Source: Rhipicephalus microplus (lineage: Eukaryota > Arthropoda > Arachnida > Ixodida > Ixodidae). Taken from it: a stretch of 64,000 bases of DNA. Below the pieces are notes generated by a model, which saw nothing but the letters and a program-made list of their open reading frames with translations, did not search any database and was not told the origin of the DNA. The DNA lies in contig NC_134701.1 in the NCBI RefSeq assembly GCF_043290135.1, positions 205,093,601 through 205,157,600 on the forward strand, given 5' to 3'. Shown piece by piece: positions 45,020-57,992 of this stretch (its first letter is position 1; each line of letters begins with the position of its first letter). Position numbers and translations under genes: made by a program.

Positions 45020-47830
45020 TGTTTTCAGCATCTCCTGTGCTGTAGCCATGATTAAATATGTCCAATACGGCACGCATTCGATTAAATGACAGCTTTGTCA
45101 GCATATGATTTCTTATCATATCGGGACCCACAGCACAGCGTCTTTTCAATTTGCTAAGCGCCATATCCTGCTCTCGAAATGTGAACGGCGTATCGATTGT
45201 ATGGGATAATCGCGAAGGCACAGGTATCGCCCCTCCTGCTAATCTGCCAGATGTGTATTTGTCTGCCAAATCTTCTGCAAGGGTTTGCAAATCTTTTCAT
45301 TGCTTCAAAGCCAGTGCTTCAAATGATCTGTGAGAGCGGATCTTTACAGAAAAACTACTTATGACTCCCCATATTCTTGTCGAGGATGTAAACGGCGATA
45401 AATTTTCACAAAAAGCAGGCCAATGAATTCTGCGTAGTTTTTTGTGTGGCGACGAATGACAGCGTTTATCCAGTTATATTCAGTTTTCGCCAAACGGTTT
45501 CCCTTTTTTCTCATGAACTTCCGCTCCGCTCTTCTACGTGCTGTGCACGGGTTCTTTAACTTCAAGTCAGGAGCAGGGAAATGATCGGGCAATTTCAGTA
45601 GATGTAGCCACTCGCTTACTTCGTAACATGTCTGCAAACAGCTCACCAGATAATTCGTCCAGCGCCGTTCTGTACGTGTCTCAACGAGTCCCATTGCAGA
45701 AATGTCCACCAGTCGTCCCTGATTCGATGATATTAGTGATTATGGGGAAATAGTCGCTGCCCATTGTGTCTGGGGCCGTTGCCGACGATACCAGAATGTA
45801 TGGGGAGTCTAATACAAGGTCCATCACACTCCATGAACCTGGTGGCCGAAAAAATGTTGGTGTGCCATCATTTGCCACACATAAGTCAGCAGCATCTGTG
45901 GCTGTTAAAGGTTCCTTGCCTCGAGAGTCGGCACTCATCTCCCTAGAGTGGGTAATCTGCGTTAATGTCACCACAAACTATTTGAGGTGCGGATCACCGA
46001 GTGCAAATGTCGTTTAGGAGAGCCTCCACGAAGACGTTCTTGCGCGGACCTATGTAAACCAATATTACACTCAGTTTTCGGTTTACTATGCACACTTGCA
46101 CCGCAGCGACTTCCAGTGTGTTGGAACAGAGGTCTTGCACTGGTACTGCGGCGTGAGTCACTTCCCGCTTTATGTATATCGTGGCCCTTCCATTGGCAAA
46201 CGATGGCATGCTCGCATTGCAATGTCGGATGTACCCTGTGGGCGCCCATATATTTGTGAGGTGGGCTTGTGAGAGGGCTAAAATTGGTATTGGAATGTCT
46301 TGCAAGAATAAGTTGTGTTCACACAGACGCTGCAGAAGACCGGCACAGTTCCATTGCATTATTAAGGGCACTTGTGAGGGACGGAATAGACCAGGCGGGC
46401 AAAATATTGCCATTATTCTACTGTGTATACGTGGAAGCAGAGCACTGTATCACTGACTCGAAACCAGTACTGCTTCCAACATATCCTTCATAGAACTCGC
46501 ATGAATCTTCACGACGTGTGAGCATAGTGCCGCGAACAAAGCTCGAATCACGTGCTCGATGTTTTCCTGCTGATTGATTCCAGTTGCTCTAGATCGATTC
46601 AATGCAGCCGCATAAGTGCATTTGGTGGACTCTGGGACATGTCCTTCGGCAACAGTAATAATTTTTGTTGGCTCAGTTACATCTCGTGTCGGTTTCCGGC
46701 GCGGACCATTTCCTGCATGGTTATTATCCAAGCTACTACGTTGCGGTGCGCTAGTCGTCTTCCTTGTACTCGATAATTCACTTACAGCATTCGGGCTGAA
46801 GACAAACGTCTTATTTCTTATCTGAGGCGCTGTCCGTGCTGTACATCGACCATAGCTTGCTGGATGGTTACCGCTGCAGTTAGCACACGCAAGTCCTTAT
46901 TTACTTGTACACGTCTTAAAGTCATGAGGACCCCCACAGTGCTTCCACTTCTGTTCTCCCCGACAATGCTTAGCTGCATGCCCGAAACGCTGACATTTGA
47001 AAGAACGTGGCGGAGTCTCCACGTAGTCTTCCAGCTCATGTCTGGTGATGCCAAGCTTGATCTTGTCCGGGCGTTCTAAATTGGGAGTGAATGTGCGCAC
47101 CACAGAGCCAGTACACCTGGATACCCATTCGGAGGGTCAGATTTAGAGCAGGCGGATAATTCTTCTTGCGCGGTATACTGAGGTAGGTTATCAACACTTC
47201 GTCCAAGTACCATCTTGAGGCTCCTCTTACGACACAAGTATTCTTCATAAAGCTATGAAGTACCCGGGCAGATATGGCTATGCCACACATACTTTTGGTC
47301 TCTAGAAGTACGTTAGCTTTATCATGTCACAACATTCAAGCGCAAAAAACCCTGTGCTGTGAAGTGACTTTTGACTGGGGCTCCACGAGAACCGTTTCGA
47401 TCTCCGAAGAAAAGGCAACATGGTTCACTTGCCTTAAGTTAGCTCCTTCGGATGCAGGAGCAAGTACCACAGGAATACTTCCTGTCCTGTCTTTGCGGTG
47501 ACGAACCACACGAAAGCCAACCTCGTCCATATCTACGTCTGTAGAGTTTGCCACTTTGTGGTCCCCGATGTCAGTTGAGGCATCCTCGTGTGCAGTGGTG
47601 TCTTGTCGCTTGCAATGAGGCCTACTTGCGAAGGCCAGCTGATGTTTGTGGCCCGGTGTCACCACTTGGGAGGTCATGGCGGCGCTGTCGTTGACGCTTG
47701 TTTTGGTCCTTCAAGTACCTTTCAACGCGTCGTGCTGCCCAGTACTCGTCGATGTCCGACACGGAAAGTAACTTTTCAAGTTTTCCGACGTCTTGGTTAG
47801 TTCTAAGCCGTAATATAAATAAAAAACGAT
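45020..47830 (-). pseudogene. Decayed LINE with ORF1 and endonuclease, minus strand
   Basis: From right to left on the minus strand. ORF1 is at about 47760-46450, with an acidic N-terminal half (DMDEVGFRVVRHRKDRTG) and damaged CCHC knuckles (CQRFGHAAKHC) near 46980. The ORF2 endonuclease is at about 46410-45700 (LIMQWNCAG, ILALSQAHL, SVMDLVLDSPYI, MGSDYFPI). A linker follows, and then the first RT segment (FTFREQDMALSKLKRRCAVG) ends at about 45020. Most of RT and everything after is missing. Stops and frame changes are frequent. Confidence 0.78.
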
Positions 47831-50800
47831 AAATGCAGTCTGAGCTACTTAGGCAGGCAGCACCAGCTTCATCGTCGTCTTCCTCTTACTGTGGATAATT
47901 ATGACATCTTTTACTTTTGCTCTTTCTATTTGTGCCTTCAAAAAAGTGACATTTTCAGAGGTACGTGCAGCATGTTTGCTCCGCATAGAAGTCGCTTGGT
48001 TGGCCTAATTCCCTTCCCACTTCTATTATCTAACTTTCCTTGCTAATCAGTAGGTATTAAGTAAAGGCCGATTGAGTATTGTTTTTCAGATTCTTCAATC
48101 TGATAGACAGAATGCGCCATGAATACATATCTGGAAACCCTAATATGTTTCCTTTGTTCTGGACTTGTTATGATGCATTAGTATACTGACACCGATATCT
48201 TAAGAGTTTGCAATCACCTATTAAAACCACTGCCTAAAACAGCCATATTACTTCTCATAATATTTACATCATTCTTTTCCTAACTTTTATTGCAAACTTC
48301 CTAACTTCACCTAGGTAAGCTGTCAGATTGGAAGGGAAAGGGCTACCCCATTAAACACAAACGGAAGAGCTCATCGTTCACTGGAAAGAACGTTCAATAA
48401 GTCTCCTTGAATACTCAATATATCCCTGATGTTTGTCAGTGTGAATCCGAGCGAGTTTGGCCCAGAAAAAGTTTAGTGAGTATGAGTCCGCGTGACTCGA
48501 AAGCGGAAGATATATTTCTTGAGAGAGTCTCATTGAGTTTCACTTTTCCGACCTATTGCCCTATTTAGTAAATTTTAGCATTGCTCTCGTTCACACCTAG
48601 ATTCGTATTCATATTACGTCACCTCGCACGTAGTCAGAAGATGTATCGTATCAATTTAATATTTATCGATCAAGCGTGTGAATTACATTAGAGATTGCCT
48701 TGATCTCCCCCCTACCCCGCCAACACTTTCAGAAAAAGTGCTTGATAAATAAATCTTATGCTGTAATCACTTTTTTTTGCTGAACAACTGTTTCCACCCT
48801 TTTGTAACTGTAACTGTTCCCAAGTGTCTCATATATTTGTTGTATAGTACTGCTAGTGCTCTGATGTTATAAAGATATGTTTGATATTGGCAAAAGTGGA
48901 CCAATTATACCATATATTTTTTCCTGTACGTACATTGCCAGTATGTTTACGTTGTATCTTTCTCTTCTGTAATAACCCTAAACAGGGCTGACAGTAATAA
49001 AAATGAATGAATGAATGAAAAGAAAATTGCCTTTACTCGCTTGCAACCACTCATAACTTGTATCTCGAGGTGCTATACCAAAAGGTGCCAATAAGAGCGC
49101 TGATTACGTGAGGTATTGGTGTGAAGTTCATTGACACCATAGTCCAAAAGGCTATATTTAGGCTAACGGACTCGTGGTTTGACTCACTCTGGCTCACTCA
49201 TACTCAGATCGCACCGTGAGTCTGAGAATGAGTGAGTCCGGAGGAGTATTATTCTGGTGAGGTGGAGTACAATCGAGTGAGTCCGACTGAAGAAAATTTT
49301 CTTAAGTCTGAGTTCGAGTGTACCCTAAGCGCAAAATATATTTCATGAGTGAGTGTGAACGGCATCCACAGTATTCGCCAACCTATGCACGTGACTGATT
49401 TCACTTGGTTTTGTACGTTTTTTATAAAGTCCAGTGGAGAGGACAGCATAAACACGAAAAGCGCAACGTTCTGATATTCTCATTGGTGAGTGATGACATT
49501 GCCCACAAGTTTTATGAAGGAATATGAGAGAGGTAACGATAGCAGTGGTGAGAAAGGTAGTGAGGGCGAGAAAGACATTACTTTATCCTCTTTAAACTCA
49601 GAGTTCTTCAGGAACCCTCTAATGTAGGTAGATTATTGCTACGTAGAAAAACAAAACAACTGGCACAAAAGATACTACGATATATTCGTTTACCGCCTGT
49701 GTCTATATAGCACCAAAGTACATGGTTAGAAACACTTTGAGCAATACCCGAGTACGGAACATGTATAGATGCCGGCCATGTTGGTAAATGCGGAAATTTT
49801 TCTTCATCAACGCCTAAAGACACATGCTTCTGAGAGGCTGAGGCGGGACAGCTGTGTGGGCCAGGCAACCTTGCTTGATTTAACACCATCGCTACGTGAA
49901 GCGGTGCAGGAAACACGACAGTGGCTTGGCTAACAACTCTTTTATGGTGTTCTATCTGTTGTGCGTTGCCTAAGCACCCATAAAAAACCTGACTCATTGC
50001 TTATACGTTACAATAGAGCTTACTTATGCCAATTATGATTGAGCGCCACACACTAGTTTATGGACATGTCCATAATATTTGGGTGTTATGAGGGACAAAC
50101 TGAGGCCGGTGTTTTTGCAGATTTTCACCCATAAGAAAAAATAAAGTAACGGTCGCAATGTGTGTCAGTTCCTCGGAACCTTATTTTTTAGGTAGGACAG
50201 CCGTAACCCTGGTATTATCATTGTACTTTCTAATGTTCTTACGCTTATAAAAAGTTATAGAAAGAAATACAAAGAAATACATTGAAGAAACATGTTCACC
50301 CATGCTTGTAGCATGCACAGCCTATTTCCTATGGACTAATGAATGCTTTGGTGCCGCATGGGAAGAATCGACTCCCCCGCTCTGCACACATCCTGTATCA
50401 CTGGAGTTTGCTGATGTTTCTTATGAAGTCGACAAAAGAGAGAACATTTAAAAGAACAAATGGTGGGTGAAACAAGTAGGCAACCAGAAAATGCAGAAAA
50501 AACATTGCGCGAGCAAGCTCCAAATGTCTTAGTCCTTGCCAGGAGCGCATCAGTGTCATTATGTTCAACGAGGCAAAAAGAGCAAAGATTTTTTGTCCAT
50601 TCATGGCGGAAAGTGGAAGAAGAGAGGTCAAAACTCTTACTGACCATTATATAACGCTGACTGCACATCTGTGCGCCCACATGCGCATATGGCTAAGCCT
50701 ATGAGTCTTTTGTTTTTATAGAGTTATTTAAAGAAACTTCAAAAATACGCAATATGGAAAGCAAATAGTCATTCACTTCTACGATAGAAAAAAAAAGATA

Positions 50801-51309
50801 TTCCTGCCTTAAGCGAGGTGACTTCCCTGCAAACCACTCACATGGTCTGACACTAAATGTAGTATTCGGTAGATATATAGGTCACCACCTAACTGCTGGT
50901 CGTTAAGCAGTACTGGCGTTGTAACCCACTTGGCATATATACTTTTCAACATCCCAGATTTTCCCTTCCCTGCTGTTCCTTCTTTTGCCTTAGTGTGACA
51001 TGTTATTTAAAAACATTCCTATACGAGCTAGTTTTTGTAACATGACCGAATAATAAATAAAATTTGGTGACCTGAAACAGGCCATTGAAATATTTTTATT
51101 GCATGTTTACCTCTTTATGCCACCACATTTTGTAGATTGCAAAATCAGAACGGTCGTACTCAAACATGTGCTTATTACCTGGCGACTTCTACTGCCTGTG
51201 CTTGGGGTGCGTGAAAGTCACTTCCGAATTTCTTTTTCCAAACAAATTTTTCGCGGAGGTCAAACACGGCTCTACTGAAGACCAAGTTTCATGACTGAGA
51301 GTCGAGCCT
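47831..51309. other. Intergenic; two GAGTGAGTCC-rich tracts
   Basis: No gene. Degenerate gagtgagtccgag-like words cluster at about 48440-48545 and 49170-49360, each followed by an aagatatatttc/aaatatatttcatgag block, so they are two copies of one diverged repeat. A (GAAT)n tract lies at about 49003-49018. Confidence 0.45.
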
Positions 51310-54150
51310 AAGCCCCTTTGCTCCGGGTAGTGGTGGTAAAAACATTTATTTAACAAAAAGGGAGGTATGCGGCGACCACCTTCTAAGAGGACGGCACCCA
51401 CAACGAGGAGGTGGGAATCCCTTGTACGGAACCCCATTGGCGTTGGCTGCTGCCTGGGCTCGTCATACTAAGGTCTTTTGGGACTGAAGATTAGAGCAGC
51501 CAAGCAGGGTCGCCTCCCACTCCTCCCGGGTAGGCTTGTGTACAGGGGGTACAGCAGGGTTGCATGGGCAGGCCCCCACCATGTGGTAGATGTCCAAAGA
51601 CGTCTTCTACCCACAGTGTGAGCAGCTGCTGTAAAAGGCGGGATCGAAATGTTTAAGGCCTGCCAAGCACAGCATGGTGTTCGTGAAGAGTCGGAGTAAA
51701 AGCCGCTCCTCCCCTTCCGCCTCATTGTCTGCACCATTGTCTCTATCAGTTTGCCCGGAAATGATGTCAGAGAAATGGGGCAAAGGTTTTCTGTGTTCAC
51801 GGCCTTTTTGAGGTTCCGGTGTAAATATGACTTCGGCAGTCTTCTACTGCATGAGGAGTGGCACATCCCCTGATCAAATTGAGTTTTAATAATCTCGTAG
51901 TGATTCATAAGTCGGGTCGGGAAGGTTAGCTAATATTTTCACAGTCATTTTGTCCTGACCCAAAGCGGTTCCACGTTTCGTTTGAGTCGAGGCTTTCCCA
52001 AGTTTGAAAAACTGGAATGGGCGATCCAGTTTCGCCTTCTCCGCACTCGCGTAGGAGTACACCGATCCACGCGGGTTCTGTGTGGAGTGTTTCTGAGTTT
52101 CGGTGCGGGTCTCGTTGGGTCTATGAGCGCACGAAATGGCCTCCCAGTATATTTGCCTGACATCTGGCTCACTGCCGTGTTGCATCTATTCACCCAGTTG
52201 GCGTCCGCGAGTTGGGCCGCATACTCGGCTGCCTTCTGGGTGAGCTCGGCAATACGAGCTTTAAATTTTCTGTTGTGATTTTGTGGGCGCCATCAGCAAA
52301 CAAGGCAATGCCGTGCTTCGCAGAGGTGGAGGAGGTGGTTATCCAAGTCCGAGATCGCCTCTGAAAGTTGAATTTTGGTTCCAGTGGAGCGAAGGTTACT
52401 ATCCAATTCGTGGGACCACGTGTCGTAGCCTCGCTCGAGTATCGATGTCGCTGTGTTATAATTTTGCCTAAATTTTACCAGTCTGGGAGCCGGGCCTGTG
52501 ATATGGGATGTGCCACTGGTTTGGCCCGGAGTATTGTATTCGAAATGCAGTGGTCGCTAGCGAGTGTTTCCTCCGTGTTGACCCAGTCTGCATACTGAAT
52601 GTTTCGGGTAAAGGCCAAATCTGGACACATATCTGGTGTCACTGAGTTGCCTATGCGAGTTGGGTGGACCAGGTTGGTGTGAAGAGTAAGGCCCCGCGTT
52701 AACGCAAGTTCCGCCAGCTTGCGCCCACGCTTTTTTTTTTTTTATTGTGGTACCACCAAACCCGACTGGGGGCGTTGAAGTCACCCACAACAAGGAGAGG
52801 GCCCTACCCGCAACTCTTAGCGCGCGGCTAAACAGATCCGAGAATGAAACACTCGGCAGTTTAGAAGCGCTGTATACGTTAAGGATATGTAACGGTGGAT
52901 CTAATTTACTAATTGGAAGGAGGGTCACCATTACATAGGAGTATTCTAGTTGGAGGTTAAGGTCGACCATGGAGGCAGACTAGTTTTTGTGCACGCAAAG
53001 ACAAGACAAGGGGTCCTGTTTAAACGCCGTTTATTTTGCAAAGAGGTGCCCTTTCCTGGCTCCTGAAGTGCCACCACGGCGGGCATTTGAGTAAAGCTTC
53101 GAAATGTATATCCGGAAGTTCACCCGCTTAGTACGACACCGGAGTCTCCGACAGTTCCAGTGAGTTACTAGAGTTGGTGAAGCCACTTTAAACCTGTGGT
53201 ATTGTCTACACGAAGGGTGTCCCGCCATTATCAGTATTTGGAATTACATTTGAGAGGGCCGTAGCTCCGGAGCCAGCTCCCCGGGCCTGTATCTTCTGTC
53301 CCAGAGAGAGAGCCACTATCCTCATCGATGTTCAGAATGATTTCGTGATGAGAAAACTTGCAAAGGTGGCCAAACAAATCCTCGACTCTACCCTTGCACG
53401 CAGTGCGGGCAAGCATGTTGGGAAGAGTCTCCGCTACTTGAGCGTTAACCTGAGAATTTAGCTGATTAGAATTTGAGGTATAATTTGTGCGGCCAATGTG
53501 TTCATCATGGTGGTAAATTTGGTTTCGAGGAGGGTTTCAAGGGCGGCAATGAAAAATTCCAATGTCGCCGGTGGCACCATCGCGCTCCCCATAGATTCCG
53601 CGTGTAAAGCAGGTTGGGGAGGGCGAGTGAATCCCTTTTCAAGGGCTTCAATTTTGGCTAGGAGCATCTCGTTTTGTGCCCGAAGAGATGCCACTAGATT
53701 GTCGAGCTCAGCGTCGACATCCGTTGAGCGGGAATGAGATGATGGAGGAGATTGAATGGAGAGGGCAGCCCTACTCGCACGGCTCACCTGTTTGCCATTC
53801 TCGGCGACGCTTGCCCAGACGTCACCTGCGCCTTGCTTCCTGGGTTGCTGCTGCTGCTGGGAGCGGCTATGATTCCTTTGGCCACCATGTGGGGGCGGTG
53901 GTGTAATGCTCCACGCTTTTGGGGGTTACTTCGTGGTGCTGGCGTCGTGTTGTGATCACTGTGCTGTGGTGAGTCATCGCCACTGCCAGAGCTGTGTATC
54001 AGCTGACGTTACAGGGACTTCCATGCCAGGTTGGTCCTTTGCTCCTGAGCGGGCGGCGGGAATCCACTTGGCCACAGAGCGTACATTTTTCAGCTTACCA
54101 ACGGCGAGCAATTTATGTAGACCATTTACCTTTGGTGTTATTCAGAGCTA
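51310..54150 (-). pseudogene. Decayed, internally deleted LINE, minus strand
   Basis: Read on the minus strand. ORF1 is at about 54120-53450, with a Gln-rich stretch and a coiled coil (ELDNLVASLRAQNEMLLAKI), like the ORF1 remnant at 8937. The endonuclease follows, starting near 53150 (LVTHWNCRRL) and continuing at 52970-52560 (HILNVYSA). The first RT segment is at 52185-51720 (GQDKMTVKIL, ENLCPISLTSFPGKLIE). Then, after a large deletion of RT core and RNase H, comes the C-terminal end (YHMVGACPCN, REEWEATLLGC, QAAANANGV). A 3' UTR with AATAAA follows to about 51310. Probably the same broad lineage as the intact LINE. Confidence 0.75.
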
Positions 54151-54439
54151 AGTGACATCAGCGTGTCCTTATAATTATTTACGACGTCGCGTGAAGAGCG
54201 CCGACGGCACGCTTCAAAGGTTGTCGCTCTACGCTTTGCGAGGCGCACGCACCTCTATAGGGATTCCTTGCTCGTGTGCACGCACTTATCCCGTGATTGC
54301 GGTGGTTTTCACGTAAGTTCGCCGAAAGTTTTCGTTGAACTTGCCGAAAGCACATCACTCGCTTCAGAGGCCGCATTTCTAAAAAGAGCACGCTTCTCGC
54401 AACAAAATAAGTAAGAATTGTGACAGTTGTCAGCTCGCG

Positions 54440-54770
54440 TTCATGCTGTGCATTCTTGTGCGTTCGTGTCGTGCGTCTTTCTTTGTGTTTACGAAAAACG
54501 CTTCAAGCGTCGAGCTGTGAATTATGTTTGAACGCGCTCATCCGGTGAATGTTCTTTTTGTGCGGCCTTTCTGCTGCTGGAGCGCGCTGCAAGTTTCCAG
54601 CTCCTTGCCATTTTTTTTCGCGTTCGTTGCTATACCATTCATTCCTTCGCCCTTGATGCGACAAAGTGCACAATAAATGTGGAACTACCACTGTGAAGGT
54701 ACGTTTCACTTTTGTGTTACACCCAGCGCTATGACAAAGGGGTCAGCCATCATTTTATTATATGCTACTC
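54440..54770 (+). repeat. Dispersed repeat, copy 2 (pairs with 2500-2860)
   Basis: Collinear blocks with copy 1: gtctttctttgtg, gcgtcgagctgtgaa, gcgctgcaagtttccagc, ccattcattccttcgccctt, ccactgtgaagg and ggggtcagcca. Both are in the same orientation. The class is unknown. Confidence 0.5.
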
Positions 54771-56035
54771 TGAATTACACTTTTTTCATGTTCACTTTCG
54801 CACGATACAGAGAAATTAGGTTCTTTAGTTCTGGTTGTGGACTACTAACATTCATTATTCTACCGGTGACATACCACGTCCATTATTCTAGTATGAACTT
54901 CCGGATCATTACGTTGTTATACTGCCTAATATGTGTTACGTGTGAATTGTTGTACACTCCAATTGTTAAGTCAAATAATTTTTTTCTTGATAGAGGCCCT
55001 AACCATTAAGTAACTTATAGCGAAAATAGCCGTTCATGCTGAAATGCTGGAATTTTAAGGAAAATCAAAATGAAACTTGAAATAGAACAAGTAATCGCAG
55101 GCATTTTATTTTTGTAAATAGCAAATTTCACCCTGGGGACACGGAGGTTTCAAACAGTGTTGGGGCGGCTACTTCAGTCAAAATCCCTTTCTCACACACT
55201 TATGCGCATCTGCAAAATATATGAGCACGGGAGTGTTCGCATGCGCCACCGCTGGTACTGACGGCAAATAATGTGCTTTCAACCTTAGTTGACGTGTAGC
55301 AGTACAGTTGAGAAACAAGCACACTTATGCGTTCGTACATGCGTCATGAGATATATTTGCTACAAGCTGTGGGTACCATCCGATTCGGTTCAACATTGAA
55401 TGTGACCCGCCATCAGACATTTATGTTTCCCTCTCTGTCTCATTCACCAGCATGCATTCGCGCACACATAACTGCGACACCGCACACGTACACATACACA
55501 CACGCATACACGAACACTCTCGCGCATTCACAAGCACGCATGCACACAAGCGCACGTGTGTGCCCACGCACATACACACATACACTAAAGTATCCAAAAA
55601 CACCAACGCACACACGTGCATATACTACAGACACACGCACGCACACACATGTAATGACCTACTTTTTCATACACTACCTATTTCTAAGAGACACTTCTCA
55701 TGGCAAGGTATTGCCCAGTACCCAAAGCTTCTCACTGACTTACAACATACTCAAAAACTAAACTGCTCGTGCATCAAAATATAAGCACGTTGCACCAAAG
55801 TCCTGGTGTCGTTTTAGCCAAAAGCACTCGGCGCTGTCAGCATGGCGTAGTGCAATTACTCTTCGACGTCGGTTGAACTGCTACATGAACCTAAATAACG
55901 CAGCGCAGTTACTACCACGGAAAGGTAGCATAGGTGAATTAGCAGGAGCAGTGTTCACTGCATAACTCTTGCTGGTGTTGTATCGTAAAGCCGGTCGAGT
56001 CACAGTCAATCAAGTGTCGGTCTGTACTAAAAAAA
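54771..56035. other. Intergenic
   Basis: No gene. Contains the CA-rich microsatellite listed separately. Confidence 0.45.
55480..55660 (+). repeat. Degenerate CACA/CACG microsatellite
   Basis: A long stretch of cacacgcatacac-type dinucleotide-derived sequence. The ORF across it (55327-55761) is a His/Thr artefact. Confidence 0.85.
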
Positions 56036-56454
56036 TCACAGCATATAAACAGAGTCATTGATTATGAGCGGGGCGAAACGTTCGTCCATCTGTACGTGTG
56101 TCCATTCATTCGTGCGGGCGGGCGAACGCATGGACGCAAGCACGAACGGAAGCAAGGACGCACCAACGTACGGAGAGAAGCACGGACTCATGGACGGATG
56201 GACAGACGGAAGCACATACAGATGAACTAACGGACGGATGGACAGCTGGAATTATGGACGGAAGCATGGATGGACGGATGGACGGAAGCACGGATGGATG
56301 GAAGCGTGGACGAACGCATGCAAGGACTCACGGATGGAAGGGCGGATGGAGGAAAGCACAGATGGATGTATAGATGGGCGAACCGACCGAAGCACGGACA
56401 GACGGACGAACGCTTCGCCCCACTTGTCATCATTCACTCCGTTCATATGTTGTG
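56036..56454. repeat. Foldback repeat, compact copy
   Basis: Terminal inverted arms of 42 nt at 56036-56077 (tcacagcatataaacagagt to ggggcgaa) and 56413-56454 (its diverged reverse complement, about 33 of 42 positions matching). The interior starts CGTCC-type and switches at about 56110 to GGAC/ACGG tetranucleotides. The architecture matches 34886-35580. Confidence 0.75.
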
Positions 56455-56549
56455 AAAAGCACTAACGCCATATAGTTATATTATTGCCAAGGACATATAC
56501 ACACAACGCCATCTATTCAACAACTCATAATGTAGAGGTGGCTGCATAT

Positions 56550-56576
56550 ACTACTACTACTACTACTACTACTACA
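56550..56576 (+). repeat. (TAC)n microsatellite
   Basis: About nine perfect TAC/ACT triplets. Confidence 0.9.
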
Positions 56577-56726
56577 GAGGAGCGACGAACTCAAGGCGTA
56601 ACGACCTTCGCCCCTGAAACTACCTACGCTAGCATCTTCCCCTTGTAAGCTTCTGTTGATGAGCTTCTGTTGATATTATACACAAGGCGGTGTTCCAACT
56701 CTGATAGCACGCTTTCCTATTTTTGA

Positions 56727-56990
56727 GGGGCGAAGCTCCTTAAGGCGTAGGTCATGCGTCTCCAGTATGTAATAGCCACTTCTCGTTTTAGTCCTTGGAA
56801 TGTCCGCTGGATGGCGGTACTAGTATATAATGGCGGCACTTGGAGTGTTCACTAGATGAACGAATGAATGGAACTAGGAACGGACAGACAGACAGACGCT
56901 GCCAGTGAAGGATTCGCGGTTTGCCGATGAAACTCTTCGAAGCTTCGCCCAGGTCATTATCATTCACTCCATGAATATGCTGTGATTTTA
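56727..56990 (+). repeat. Module: GGGGCGAAGC...foldback right arm
   Basis: Starts aggggcgaagctccttaagg, passes a ttggaatgtccgctggatgg block and a short GGACAGAC tract, and ends with the right arm (cttcgcccaggtcattatc to gaatatgctgtga, 56942-56986). Another gggtcgaagctc follows at 56991, so modules are chained. Confidence 0.65.
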
Positions 56991-57119
56991 GGGTCGAAGC
57001 TCTTTATAACGGCACCCGTTCGTCCCTCGTAGCCGTTGTAGTGTGTAACAAGTATGACATTTTGACCTCTAAGGAGGTGCCGGTAAGTGATTTTTTCTGT
57101 GCGTTGTTGAACAAGAAAG

Positions 57120-57245
57120 GATAGTGCTCAATGTACATGCCAATGGCTGCTAAGGGGGAATGAGAGACAGGAGCATTCGGCGTTTAGTTAACGCGCATGC
57201 TGCGATCCCCATCAGCAGCCGTTGGCATGTACATTGAGCACTATC
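57120..57245. repeat. Hairpin-forming inverted repeat
   Basis: Arms 57120-57157 and 57207-57245 pair over 38-39 nt with one mismatch and a short gap (gatagtgctcaatgtacatg at the outer end). The loop is 49 nt. Confidence 0.85.
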
Positions 57246-57645
57246 TGACAAGAAAGGTTTGCTACGTTATAGTCGCTGTGTGTAACCTCCTTAGTTTTAG
57301 AAAGGTTTAGCGAGCTTTGAGCCCCAGTGCCATGAATACAATGAACTACTATATACCATGAACTCGAGGTGGTTAAAGGTGGGAAGTAGATACGAAGCGC
57401 AAGCAGTAATAAAGCAAAAGCCGAATTCTCCTGTCTCCCATTTCCCATTAGCAGCCATTGGCATGTACATTGAGCACTATCTGACAGGATAAGGTTGCTA
57501 CGTTATACTCGCTAGGCGTAACCTTCTTGGTTTTAGAAAGGTTTAGCGAGCGTTGGGCCGCAGTGCCATGAATACAGTGAACTAGTATATACCATGAACT
57601 CGAGTTGGTTAAAGGTGGCAAGTAGACCCGAAGCACTAGCCGTAA
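57207..57645 (+). repeat. Direct duplication, period about 236 bp
   Basis: Two collinear copies, 57207-57443 and 57444-about 57645, share ttggcatgtacattgagcac, gttttagaaaggtttagcga and tataccatgaactcgag. The right arm of the hairpin is the start of copy 1 and recurs at the start of copy 2. Confidence 0.85.
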
Positions 57646-57654
57646 GAAAGTGTG

Positions 57655-57992
57655 CGCGTGCCACCTCTCGTTCAGTCCTTCGAATGTCCGCTGGATGGCG
57701 GTGCTTCTATATGGGGAATATATGATGAAAAGATGCGAGATGGTGGTACTTGGAGTGTTGAATAGATGGATGAACGGACACACAGACAGATGCATGGATG
57801 GACGCATGAACGGACGCAGGGGCGGATGCAAGGACGAACGCAGGGACGGACGCACGAACAGACGCACGCGGGGACGGGCGGATGGACGCATGGACGGTCA
57901 CACAGATGGACGCATGGACGGACGGAAGCAAGAACGAATGGACGGATGAATGCTTCGTCCAACTCTCCATCATTCACTCCGTGGATATGCTA
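57655..57992 (+). repeat. Foldback-type module with GGAC/ACGG tract
   Basis: The gaatgtccgctggatggcgg block (as at 56800) is followed by a GGACGCA-rich tract (57765-57945) and the right arm tccatcattcactccgtgga. The left arm is missing, so it is a one-sided copy. Confidence 0.7.

Noticed and set aside
55327..55761. 144-codon His/Thr-rich ORF
   Set aside because: CA-rich microsatellite translated in an open frame.
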